Source: JBEICQ01 sp046297395
GTDB taxonomy: Bacteria > Bacteroidota > Bacteroidia > UBA4408
Length of the DNA: 64,000 bases
Direction: 5' to 3'
Assembly: GCA_046297395.1 (NCBI GenBank)
Contig: JBKCNM010000093.1
Location: 3,867-67,866 of the forward strand
Shown one piece after another: positions 7,901 to 17,000 of the stretch (the first letter of the stretch is position 1; each line of letters begins with the position of its first letter). The notes under the pieces were generated by a model. The model made no database searches, was not told the DNA's origin, and saw only the letters and a program-made list of their open reading frames with translations. The position numbers were made by a program, and so were the translations under genes.

Positions 7901-8962
7901 TCAGTCCTTTTTTCGGGTAAACCTTAATGCACCAAGCATCCAGTTGGGTAAGGGCTTGCTTCTGTCGCGGCTGCCCAGATTGAGGTACCAGCCGATGACT
8001 TTCAAAATAGGAATCCTGTAGGTCTCCACAAATTCAATCCAGGTCCCGTCAGGATCCTCGCAATAGGTAAAGTGACCGCTCGCCTCTCCCATGTCGAAGC
8101 TGTTGCCGCTATTGATGGTAAATGGGTGTCCTTTGGCTGCTACATGGCGTTCTAATGCTTTCATGTCATATACATCAAAACAGAGGTGAATAAACCCCTG
8201 GTCTCCCCAATACCGGTCTTCAAAAATCCTTCGTGGATGGTAATCGATAGCCTCCAGTAATTCAATGGTATTTTGCCCCAGCAGCCTGCTGAATGTGCCC
8301 GAAACTTGTTTGCTTCGCTCCAGAATAACTCGCCTAAAGGCTTTGTTTCCTCCCGGCAGATAAGCCAAATCATCGAAAATGCCGCTCCCATCAAAAACCA
8401 ATTTGTCAAAACCGAGTACATCCCTGTAAAATGCCAGGCTTTTTTCCATCTTACCTATCCCGATGCTGCTGCCGGCAACCCCGCCGCAGTGGGTGAGGGG
8501 CTTGCGAAACCAGTCTTTACCGGGAATGATGTCAAAATAATTTCCGAAGGGATCGCGCACATAAAAATGAATCTCTCCCGCCGGATTTTTGAGAACCTCT
8601 GAACAGCTTCCTTTGGGAAGGATTTCACTTAGGATCTGATGTGATTTATTTACATCGGGAGATTTGATTTTCGCAGCAAAAAGTCCAAGATCCCCCAATT
8701 CAGGATTAAATTTCGGTGCCTGTGGTTCTCGGCTTGTGTATTGCCAGATTTCCATTCCACCTCCGCCTGCAATGTTGATGGCCAGCACGGCCGAACGGGC
8801 ATGCACCTTGCCGCCGGTGTATTTGGTCATCAGTTTGGCCTCTGCACTCTCCTGAAAAACGGGTATGTCCATGCCAAAATGCTTTCGGTAAAAGTCCCAT
8901 GCCTCTTGAACATCAGGAACACCAATGCCAATTTGCTGAATGCCTACAATATTCTCTTTCAT
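7901..8962 (-). CDS. Two-domain VOC (glyoxalase/dioxygenase superfamily) protein
   Basis: A 353-residue cytosolic protein with two tandem vicinal-oxygen-chelate units: residues about 4-165 (GIQQIGIGVPDVQEAWDFYR ... DPFGNYFDIIPG) and about 170-320 (AGSSIGIGKMEKSLAFYR ... EDPDGTWIEFVE). Each has the beta-alpha-beta-beta-beta modules of this fold, with acidic ligands at FDI and FVE and a likely His in FIHLCFDV. VOC enzymes include extradiol dioxygenases, glyoxalases and 4-hydroxyphenylpyruvate dioxygenase; the HPPD-specific C-terminal signature is absent, so no substrate can be assigned. The start at 8962 rather than 9004 aligns with the first conserved strand. It is divergent from the MFS gene across 59 bases, suggesting shared regulation and a common substrate pathway (inference). 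Confidence 0.8.
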   Translation of the reverse strand: MKENIVGIQQIGIGVPDVQEAWDFYRKHFGMDIPVFQESAEAKLMTKYTGGKVHARSAVLAINIAGGGGMEIWQYTSREPQAPKFNPELGDLGLFAAKIKSPDVNKSHQILSEILPKGSCSEVLKNPAGEIHFYVRDPFGNYFDIIPGKDWFRKPLTHCGGVAGSSIGIGKMEKSLAFYRDVLGFDKLVFDGSGIFDDLAYLPGGNKAFRRVILERSKQVSGTFSRLLGQNTIELLEAIDYHPRRIFEDRYWGDQGFIHLCFDVYDMKALERHVAAKGHPFTINSGNSFDMGEASGHFTYCEDPDGTWIEFVETYRIPILKVIGWYLNLGSRDRSKPLPNWMLGALRFTRKKD

Positions 8963-8974
8963 ATGAATAAGGAT

Positions 8975-9002
8975 TTGATTTCGGTTTTTTGGATTACCTT
9001 GC
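8975..9002 (+). promoter_or_regulatory. Promoter candidate for the MFS gene
   Basis: TTG at 8975-8977, a 17-base spacer and TACCTTGC at 8995-9002 differ from the TTG-N17-23-TAnnTTTG consensus by one base in the second box. The MFS start codon is 20 bases downstream, which supports the ATG at 9022. Confidence 0.4.
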
Positions 9003-9021
9003 AAGAGTAATTATTTTTTTG

Positions 9022-10254
9022 ATGAAAGCAGACATTCCCTCTTTCAACCGCAAACAGGCCATGCTGAGTGTGGTAGCAGCACTAGGTTATTTTGTTGATA
9101 TTTATGATCTCATCCTTTTTAACATCGTTAAAAAACCAAGTCTCATCGCGCTTGGCGTAACAAACCAAGCACTGGAAGACACAGGTATTCTGTTGTTCAA
9201 TATGCAAATGATTGGCATGCTTCTCGGCGGCCTTATCTGGGGTATTGCAGGTGACCGAAAGGGAAGGGTGAGGGTACTTTTCGGTTCTATCATCCTGTAT
9301 TCTCTGGCAAACATTGCCAATGGATTTGTGCAGAATGTGGGTCAGTATGCCATTATCCGACTCATCGCAGGGATAGGTCTTGCGGGTGAACTTGGCGCCG
9401 GAATCACGCTGATTTCCGAAACCATGCACCGCGAATACCGAGGATACGGAACCATGGTTGTGGTGACTTTTGGCGCACTGGGCGCAGTGTTGGCAGCCAA
9501 TGTTGCAGATAAGTTCGACTGGCAGGTAGCCTATTTTACAGGAGGCGCACTGGGATTGGCATTGTTGGCACTTCGGCTGGGAACCTTTGAAAGTGGCATG
9601 TATACCGGAATGAACAACAGCAACATCAAAAGAGGTAATTTTCTTTCTCTCTTTTCCAACTCAAAAAATGCGTTCAGATATATTTACTGCATCCTCATTG
9701 GATTGCCCATCTGGTTTGTGGTGGGCGTGCTCGTGGCATTGTCTGAAACATTTGCCAATGTGCTGCATGTACAAGGCGAAGTCAGAGTGAGTCAGTCGGT
9801 TATGTATTGTTATTTGGGCCTCTCGGTTGGCGATGTGGTAAGTGGTCTGATGAGCCAGTTGTTGCGAAGCCGAAAAAAGGTGGTGCTGTTCTATCTGATA
9901 TTTTCCGTACTCATCATTCTCCTGTACTTGTTTTCACCGGTGGTTTACGCAAGCATGTTTTATTTCTATTGCTTCCTGCTGGGCGCTGCAACCGGCTACT
10001 GGGCTTTGTTTGTAACCATAGCATCAGAGCAGTTCGGTACCAATATTCGTTCAACAGTAACCAATACAGTCCCTAATTTTGTAAGAGGAGCAGTGGTTCC
10101 CATCACGCTTGGATACAAATCTCTTGTACCTTATCTCACACCTGTATACGCCGCTCTTGTGGTAGGATCTGTTTGCCTGCTATTGGCTTTTACCGCCATC
10201 TTTCGGATCTCAGAAACCTTTGGTGCAGATTTGGATTACTACGAAACCCTTTGA
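9022..10254 (+). CDS. MFS transporter (sugar/organic-acid type)
   Basis: A 410-residue inner-membrane protein with about twelve transmembrane helices. The MFS motif between helices 2 and 3 is present as GGLIWGIAGDRKGRVRVL, and the helix-4/5 segment RLIAGIGLAGELGAGITL fits the metabolite-transporter branch of the superfamily. An acidic residue pair in helix 1 (VDIYDLILFN) suggests proton coupling, which is inference. The start at 9022 is preferred to 8989 because the promoter-like boxes lie across the longer version. The gene is divergent from the VOC enzyme and ends exactly where the convergent ubiX gene ends (no gap). Confidence 0.85.
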   Translation: MKADIPSFNRKQAMLSVVAALGYFVDIYDLILFNIVKKPSLIALGVTNQALEDTGILLFNMQMIGMLLGGLIWGIAGDRKGRVRVLFGSIILYSLANIANGFVQNVGQYAIIRLIAGIGLAGELGAGITLISETMHREYRGYGTMVVVTFGALGAVLAANVADKFDWQVAYFTGGALGLALLALRLGTFESGMYTGMNNSNIKRGNFLSLFSNSKNAFRYIYCILIGLPIWFVVGVLVALSETFANVLHVQGEVRVSQSVMYCYLGLSVGDVVSGLMSQLLRSRKKVVLFYLIFSVLIILLYLFSPVVYASMFYFYCFLLGAATGYWALFVTIASEQFGTNIRSTVTNTVPNFVRGAVVPITLGYKSLVPYLTPVYAALVVGSVCLLLAFTAIFRISETFGADLDYYETL

Positions 10255-10821
10255 TTAATTTTCTTTCCAGGGATTTGGATGTTGTGCCAGTCCGAGCATG
10301 GTAATCACTCTGTCTGTAACAGTGGATAGTATCTCTTCTATGTTCTTGGGATTGTTGTAAAAGGAGGGCGTGCAAGGCAAGATGATCCCACCTGCCAGGG
10401 TAACCTGCTCCATGTTGCGGATATGAATGAGGTTATAGGGCGTTTCTCGCACCATTAACACCAGCTTCCTTCTTTCCTTGAGCATCACATCGGCTGCACG
10501 GGTAATTAAATCGTCGCTGATGCCACCCGCTATTCTTCCCAATGTGCCCATGGAGCAGGGACAAACAACCAGCGTATCGTAGGTGCTTGAACCGGAAGCA
10601 AAAGGAGCCATGAAATCATTTTTCTCAAAATGTTTAACAGGCAAATTTTTGTAAGAATTGTCTCCACATTCATGTTCCCATACAGTTCTTGCATTTTCTG
10701 ACATGACCACTGAGAGTTCAGCAATGGTTTGAGGAACATAGGAAAGCAATTTGTTGATGAGTTGTTTCGCATATACCGAGCCACTCGCTCCGGTGATGGC
10801 AACTGCAATTTTTCTGGACAT
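10255..10821 (-). CDS. ubiX: UbiX family flavin prenyltransferase
   Basis: A 188-residue enzyme that joins dimethylallyl phosphate to reduced FMN to make prenyl-FMN, the cofactor of UbiD-type decarboxylases. The family markers are visible: AITGASGSVYA near the N-terminus (FMN phosphate site), VVCPCSMGTLGRIAGGISDDLITRAADV in the middle, and LVMVRETP/RNMEQ-like segments around residues 125-145. Length matches the family (about 185-200). A TTG-type upstream extension to 10845 is possible but the ATG at 10821 gives the canonical N-terminus. No ubiD lies in the window. It is separated from the Omp28 gene upstream by 86 bases with no clear promoter. Confidence 0.92.
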   Translation of the reverse strand: MSRKIAVAITGASGSVYAKQLINKLLSYVPQTIAELSVVMSENARTVWEHECGDNSYKNLPVKHFEKNDFMAPFASGSSTYDTLVVCPCSMGTLGRIAGGISDDLITRAADVMLKERRKLVLMVRETPYNLIHIRNMEQVTLAGGIILPCTPSFYNNPKNIEEILSTVTDRVITMLGLAQHPNPWKEN

Positions 10822-10907
10822 CTTGTTATTCAAACAAAAAAGCAAGGTGAAATGTTCGGGAGGCTTCCTCGCATCATCAAGCGATTGGCTTCCAACCGCA
10901 AAATGGA

Positions 10908-11798
10908 TTACCGGATTTTTTTTGCTTCTGCCTGTATCACTTCATAGGTATCTGATTTGTAAATGATACCAATCACATACAGTTTGTTTTTGTTCCATTG
11001 CGCGGGTAAGGTTTGCGTGTACACCTTTTTCGTGCCTTCACTACCTGCCGCAGGATTGTCGCTGATTGTTTCTCCCCATGCTCCATTAAGACATGCCCTG
11101 AGCATGTGTTTGTGTTTGTAATTGGTAATGCGTTCCGGATTCTGGCTGTAATCTTTTTGAGAGGCAATGATGCTGTCTTCAGCCAGGTAAACAGAGAGCT
11201 TATAGGAACCGCTGAGGGCTGCCGAAAAATTGGATTTAATGGTTACTCTTAATTTGGTACCTGCGCTGTTTACCTCGTTCTTAACAGCCATAAACACAGA
11301 GGGCGGCAAAGCAAGTCGCTGATTCACTTTCGATAACCATTGACTGTATGGGAGAATATGATTTTGATTTGCAAATCCTGCCCGGTCAACCATTCCTTGA
11401 GGCAAGCCAAAAGCAGAGATACCAAAAAAAGCATCGATAGCAGTGCCTTCTGAAGTACGAAAGTCATTTGGATATCCCTCCGATGGTTTGGGTTCGGCAA
11501 AGAGTCCCACATGGATGGCCACAGGCACAACCGAAGCTCCTTTTTGCTGAATAATTTCATCCAGTTGGATGGCTGCTTCAGGGCAGTTGCCACAAGTATG
11601 ACCGGTGTAATCTTCCACCAATACTTTTTTCTGCGTTTGGAACCCGGTATCAGGATAAGTAACAAAAACCTCGGAGGTGTCGCCCGGATTAGTAGGTTGT
11701 TCGGGTTGCTTCTCGAGACGATTATCTTTGATCTTGTCACAGGCATGAAACAGGATGACAAACAGCAGAAGACAGGAAATTTGATGCAGGAATTTCAT
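10908..11798 (-). CDS. Omp28-related outer-membrane lipoprotein with thioredoxin-like CGNC site
   Basis: A 296-residue lipoprotein: hydrophobic leader, lipobox ending at Cys20 (LFHAC), then a linker rich in Pro and polar residues. The body begins VLVEDYTGHTCGNCPEA with the CxxC at Cys69-Cys72, the Omp28 family hallmark, followed by HVGLFAEP and a GLPQGMVDR segment corresponding to the cis-Pro region of thioredoxin folds. Omp28 family members are surface or outer-membrane proteins of unknown function; a redox role is suggested only by the motif. It follows the DUF6029 gene by one base and TlpA, and the same fold recurs in the three large T9SS genes at 14001-21475. Confidence 0.85.
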   Translation of the reverse strand: MKFLHQISCLLLFVILFHACDKIKDNRLEKQPEQPTNPGDTSEVFVTYPDTGFQTQKKVLVEDYTGHTCGNCPEAAIQLDEIIQQKGASVVPVAIHVGLFAEPKPSEGYPNDFRTSEGTAIDAFFGISAFGLPQGMVDRAGFANQNHILPYSQWLSKVNQRLALPPSVFMAVKNEVNSAGTKLRVTIKSNFSAALSGSYKLSVYLAEDSIIASQKDYSQNPERITNYKHKHMLRACLNGAWGETISDNPAAGSEGTKKVYTQTLPAQWNKNKLYVIGIIYKSDTYEVIQAEAKKIR

Positions 11799-11799
11799 A

Positions 11800-13452
11800 T
11801 CAGAAAGAGGTAGTTACGGAGATTGATAAACCATTGGAAGCCGGAACCTGTCTGCAAACACCACCCACGCAGAAAATACCTGCTCTTTGCCTTCCATAGC
11901 CCAAACTTATTCTTGTGGCTTCATGTGTGTAGCCAATGTTGAGCATCGGATAATGCAAACGCTTTTTGGGATCTTCATTGCCAAAATTATACTGATTTAG
12001 AAAAGCAAAAAACCATTTTGGTGAAATGGTATATTCGGCCAGGAAGGCTGCCCAGTTGCCCCTGTCCTGTTCGGTAAACAATACCTGAAATTCGGTGCGC
12101 AAGGCATGTCTGCTATTAAATTTGTAGGTAAAATCGGCAACCCCTATGTGGGCATGCACGATTTCTGAACGAAGGGTAACACCTGTAATCACGCTTCCGT
12201 TGAACACAAAATTGGCATACATCAGAACCATCTTCAGTTTTTTCGATAGCTTTTTATTGATTTCTATGTTGAGGTCCTGAAAATAGATATCCCGTGGAAT
12301 TTTGAAGTAATGACTGCGATAGCCTTCCAATGAATCACTGCCGGTTATTTTATCAGCCACTATGCCATAGGCATTGGAGTAGTTGATGAGCAGTGTGGTT
12401 CCATATTGGCCTCCGAGCAGCGAACCTTTTTGAAAGGTGGTAATGACATCGGCCTGTAATCCGGTTTCTCCGTTGGGTTGGGTGGCATAGGGATAAAGGG
12501 TGGCCGCAAGATTATAAGTATGCTGACGGGTAAGAGCCGGAAGAAAATTAATCAAGAGGTTGTTCAGTTGTGCATCACGGTCGCTGCGAAAATTCATGTT
12601 GTCAATACGCTTCATGCCCAGATTAAAACCAAATCCTTTTACGGTATAGGCAAAATTAAGCAGCAGCGCTTCGCCCGGTTTGTAGATGTATTTATTAACG
12701 GTGGATGGATCGTTTACCTTGTAAACATATTCGCCGGATACACTGATGTTTTTGAAGTTGGCGCGGGCTCTTCCTGCAAAGGCACCCACATTTTCCGGCA
12801 GACGGAAAGTGCTGTTTTGGTCAAGCTGGTATTTGCTGACAAAACTTCCTCCCAGTACAAGGTTGTTTACCTTGTCTTTTCGCGATGGTAAAAGTGTGTT
12901 GAGGTTTAACTCCCCGTCAAAACCGCGCACAATGCCGGGACCTTTTTCAAAGAATACTCTTTGTTTACCAACAAGTCCTTTGATTTCAAGTCCTTTGATG
13001 CCAATGAATTTCACGAGTGCACCATCAAAACAGTTGTCATAGCCAAGCCCTCTTTCTTCATATGCTCTCAAAATCAGTCCAGAGCCGAATTGTTCATAAA
13101 AGTTTCCTGCCGTAAACTCAAATTGTTCATTCCTGTATCTGGCAAATCGGAAGGGAATCCCATTGCCATTGTAGCGCTGATCAAAGCCCAGCAAGGCATT
13201 GTAATAGGCTTCGTATCGGATACCTGCTGTGAAATTGCCTTTTTCAAAAATGAGGTTGGTGAAATGGTTCATCCTGAACTTTTCCGGCACAATAGGAGCA
13301 CCAATCAGTGAATCGTTACGGTAATATTGAATATCCGTTTGTGTATTTCCGTGCAATTCCCCACCGAGAGGCTGTTGTGCTTCGCAAAAATGGCTGAGCA
13401 AAACAGCCATGATCAGTAATTGCAGTTTATTTAAGCGCTTCACCGGCGGCAA
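11800..13452 (-). CDS. DUF6029 family outer-membrane beta-barrel candidate
   Basis: A 550-residue protein with a signal peptide (residues 1-25, ending HFCEAQ), then HGNTQTDIQYYRNDSLIGAP and a long run of amphipathic strands ending in SVTTSF, the terminal Phe typical of outer-membrane barrels. It resembles the DUF6029 family, found in Bacteroidota beside Omp28 and TlpA genes as here. Function is unknown. Segments such as FYEQFGSGLILRAYEERGLG and TAGNFYEQFG are probably conserved strand/turn regions. Two cysteines close to the end (FCVGGVCRQ) could form a disulfide, which would fit the thiol-active neighbours (inference). It overlaps the TlpA gene by 26 bases, so they are translationally linked. 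Confidence 0.75.
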   Translation of the reverse strand: MPPVKRLNKLQLLIMAVLLSHFCEAQQPLGGELHGNTQTDIQYYRNDSLIGAPIVPEKFRMNHFTNLIFEKGNFTAGIRYEAYYNALLGFDQRYNGNGIPFRFARYRNEQFEFTAGNFYEQFGSGLILRAYEERGLGYDNCFDGALVKFIGIKGLEIKGLVGKQRVFFEKGPGIVRGFDGELNLNTLLPSRKDKVNNLVLGGSFVSKYQLDQNSTFRLPENVGAFAGRARANFKNISVSGEYVYKVNDPSTVNKYIYKPGEALLLNFAYTVKGFGFNLGMKRIDNMNFRSDRDAQLNNLLINFLPALTRQHTYNLAATLYPYATQPNGETGLQADVITTFQKGSLLGGQYGTTLLINYSNAYGIVADKITGSDSLEGYRSHYFKIPRDIYFQDLNIEINKKLSKKLKMVLMYANFVFNGSVITGVTLRSEIVHAHIGVADFTYKFNSRHALRTEFQVLFTEQDRGNWAAFLAEYTISPKWFFAFLNQYNFGNEDPKKRLHYPMLNIGYTHEATRISLGYGRQRAGIFCVGGVCRQVPASNGLSISVTTSF

Positions 13453-13939
13453 CTTTTTTCACGATTTCATACAACTTCTCGTCATCACCCGGAGCAGCTG
13501 AATTTTGTTGATAAACGATTTCTTTTTTTCCGTTAATTACAAAAAGGTGAGGTACATTGTTCACATTCATGGCTCGTTTAAAATCTCCATTGGGATCCAG
13601 GTAGACTTCATATTCCCAGTTTTTACCTTGCACATAGGGCTTTACTTTTTCCATGTTGCGGGCATCATCAATGGAAACGGCAATAATTTTTACACCTGTT
13701 TCTTTTTGCCAGTCGGCATAGTTCTCAGCAATGGCATTTAGTTCCGCTTTGCAAGGGCTGCACCATGTGGCCCAAAAGTCGATTACCATAGGTTTCCCGT
13801 CATTTTCAAAAGCAGCTGTATTAATGGTTTTACCGTCGAGGTTTTTAATTTCCACCCCGGGAATTGTTTTGGTCATTTGTGCGGAACAGTTCAGCGCAAA
13901 TGCAAGTAATAAAAGGCTAAGAGACTTTTTCATTGTCAT
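13427..13939 (-). CDS. TlpA-like thiol-disulfide oxidoreductase
   Basis: A 170-residue periplasmic thioredoxin-fold protein. A signal peptide covers residues 1-20 (LALNCSAQ), followed by PGVEIKNLDGKTIN and the redox motif FWATWCSPCKAEL with Cys60 and Cys63. The cis-Pro loop is NNVPHLFVING. TlpA/ResA proteins reduce disulfides in periplasmic substrates such as apocytochromes or metal sites. Met3 at 13933 is an equally good start. It leads a three-gene set with the DUF6029 protein and the Omp28 lipoprotein, so those are its likely partners. Confidence 0.9.
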   Translation of the reverse strand: MTMKKSLSLLLLAFALNCSAQMTKTIPGVEIKNLDGKTINTAAFENDGKPMVIDFWATWCSPCKAELNAIAENYADWQKETGVKIIAVSIDDARNMEKVKPYVQGKNWEYEVYLDPNGDFKRAMNVNNVPHLFVINGKKEIVYQQNSAAPGDDEKLYEIVKKVAAGEALK

Positions 13940-13949
13940 GCAAATTAAA

Positions 13950-13985
13950 CAAAAAGCCCCCGTTTTTCAAAATGAATAGGAGCTT
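13950..13985 (-). terminator. Possible terminator after the 1153-residue T9SS gene
   Basis: On the minus strand AAGCTCC (13985-13979) can pair with GGGGCTT (13960-13954, one G-U pair), with an 18-base loop and a following T-rich run. It lies between the stop at 14001 and the TlpA start. The long loop makes it weaker than the other terminators here. Confidence 0.4.
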
Positions 13986-14000
13986 GGCCATTTCCCATTT

Positions 14001-17000
14001 TTAATGGTTAATCAACAATTTTTCAGTTGTATGCATAGGTATTTTCAAGAAATACAATCCGGGTGCAATGTTTGCTGTAGCAATATAATTCTTGTGTTTC
14101 CCTTGTCCTATAATAGCTTCCCGATGTACCAACTTACCGGTAGCATCCACCAATTCAATTACTGAAACAGGAGATTGTTGCTCAAATGCAACTGTAAATC
14201 CTGAATTAGATGGATTGGGATAGAACTCAATAGTATTGACTTCATCAGTCTGATTTATTTCTGTTGCAATATTGGAACTGATATTGATATTATCGATAAA
14301 CGCATTGTTTCCTTCATCACTTATGGCAACAAATTTTATCATCACTTCATTCTCATTTGCAGTTCCGCCAAGTAACACGGATTCTGTTCTGTAATCTGCA
14401 TCTATATTTCCGGCATACTCATTTACAGAGGTTGTTGGGAATCCGGTTGCAAGAGTTGCTCCTGATTTTTGCCAGGCCAAATGCCAGTTTAAACCACAAT
14501 CTTTTGAATAGTATAGAGAGAGTGTATCCTGTGAATGTATGTTGCCATTCAGGTATCCTTTTGCCGCAATTTTAAATGTTAGATTGGCATCATTATAACC
14601 TGAATATGATAAAGCCGGTAAAAGCATTTCATCTTTGCGGCGTGCAGGGCTATTATAATAATTCATTTTTAGTGCCCCCTTTGGGGTGCCTAATCCTGCG
14701 GTTGCACTCCTACTGAAGCCAAAAGCATCATTGTTAATGTTAATCCAATGGCTGTAGGGAAATAATGAGTTATTAAAGTTTTCTGTGAAGGAACCAATTT
14801 GCTGAGGCGTAGCTATTGAAGAGAAGGTTTTTGATTGGATAGGAGAATGATTGTTAGTTCCATTGATTGTTAACAATGAACAGGAAAGGGTGTGTATTCC
14901 CGATGAGAGTACCGGAATGGCCGGAAGGCTTAGATCGATTGATGCACCCGGTGCTAGAAACCCTGAAAAGGGAATGTTGATGGGGACACCTCCATCAACA
15001 CTATAAGAAACCACAAAAGAATTTAGGGAAGTAGTACCTTGATTAAATGCAGTGATGGTTGCATTCACAAGTGTATCGCACTGTAATTCTCTTAATGAAA
15101 CATTCGAGACGGAGGCAAAGTTAGGAAGCGCCACTGGTTCACTGAATGAAGTATGGAGAATGGATTTTCCTATGTCCTCCTGCAGGAAAGCCACAACAGC
15201 AATTTCAGAGGGATCATATATATAAGCAGGTAAGGAAGCTGCAATGGTGATTGTTTGATTTTCTCCACTTGTCCAGGTACCCTGCAAGGCAATTCCCCCA
15301 GGATTAGGAAGCATTTTGCGCATCACATAATAAAAGTCTGTTTCGCCATTGTTTCCCGGCGGCGTATGGAATCGGATGTGTTTTTCTACCAGTGCTACCC
15401 TCAGGAACAATTGAGTGATGATTGCAGTCTGCAGTGCGCTTGTGTTGCAGGTAATGTATATAGAGTCAAGATCAGGAGAAATGGAATGATTGAGAGTGAT
15501 TGAAAATGGATTGGGAAGCGAATACAAACTATCTATAATCTGTTGTGTGAAGTTTACTATGGAACCAGCCGGACCCGTTCCAATCAAGGCATTGGTTGAT
15601 CCATTAAGAAATGCAACGGGTTCAGCAACAACATTGTAATAATTTATTCTGGTATTGATTTCCGAAGGATTTTGCGAATGCATTGGGTCTGGCGTTGGCC
15701 AATCAGTCTGGTATTTCAGAGCAACAATTTTGTCGGTATTAGCCAGGAGCAGTGAATTAAATCCCTGATTGATAGCTGCGCATGGGGCACTATTGGCATT
15801 GGTAAATTCCTCGGCGAGTATTCGCTTTTGAGAAAGAGCAGAAACATTTATATTGTCAATAAACACATTATTACCATTGTTGCTAATAGCCACGAATTTA
15901 ATCAGCAGTTCCGAAGCGTTACCGGTTCCGGGCAGCACGGCTGATTCAGCCCTGTAGTCATTTGTTGAGGCACCGGTATACTCATTAGAAGAATAAGTAG
16001 GTATTCCTGTGGCCAATAAGCTCCCGGATTTAAGCCATGCAGTATTCCAAGTATTGCCGCAATCAATGGAAAACATTAATTGTAAGGTGTCTTGCGAATG
16101 CACACTGCCATACAAATATCCCTTTGCTGCAATTTTAAAATGAATGGTTGCATCACTTGTTCCGCTACAGGATAGTGGAGGAAGAATGATTTCATCGCGA
16201 CTACCACTTGTACTCGACCAGAAATCCATTTTAAGTGCTCCTTTGGGATTGCCATACCCTGCGATGATATTCCAGGAAAATCCGGCGAGATCATTCATGT
16301 AATTTGTCCAGCTGTTGCCTAACAGAGGATTGCTTGTAAAATTTTCCTGAAATGAATTGGCTGGAACAGTTCCGGCCATAACATGAAAAGGAAATTGAAA
16401 CTCTGTGGAATGGATGCCTGTTCCATTGATGTTATTTAATCTTAAGGTAAGTGTATGGTTACCGGGAGATAATGGAGAACCTATCGGAATTGTAACATTT
16501 GCCGAATCTCCTGATGCCAAATTGCCTGAAAAAGGAAATGTGTTACTCAACCCTCCATCAATGTTGTAAGCAATTTCTGCGGAACCAAGTGGCAACAGCC
16601 CCTGATTGCTGATCGTTACCGACGGACTGATTTCATTGTTACAGGAGATGTTACTATTTCCTAACGCAACATGAGTAACGGATCCATATTGCTGTAAAGG
16701 CACAGGCTGGCTGATTGCAGTTTGTTGTATGGCCTTTTGTACATCTTCCTGAAGAAATCCTATAAGGGCAAGTTCCGTAAGGTCGTAAATGTACGAGGGC
16801 AAAGGCATCGTAAAGGTCAAGGTATCTGTTTGTCCCTGGGTCCATGTATCGCTGAGTAAAGTCCCGGTGGCATCGGGAAGCATTTTTCGCATCACATAAT
16901 AAAAATCAGTTTCGCCATTGTTGCCAGGGGGTGAGTTAAAATGAATATGCTTCTCAACAACCGCCAAACGCAGAAATAGTTGCTGAAGGTTAATGGGTTG

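Noticed and set aside
7901..8962. 4-hydroxyphenylpyruvate dioxygenase for the VOC protein
   Set aside because: Two-domain VOC layout fits, but the HPPD C-terminal iron-site signature is missing; substrate left open.
12478..12891. 137-residue plus-strand frame opposite the DUF6029 gene
   Set aside because: Antisense to a convincing signal-peptide/barrel gene; no recognisable domain.
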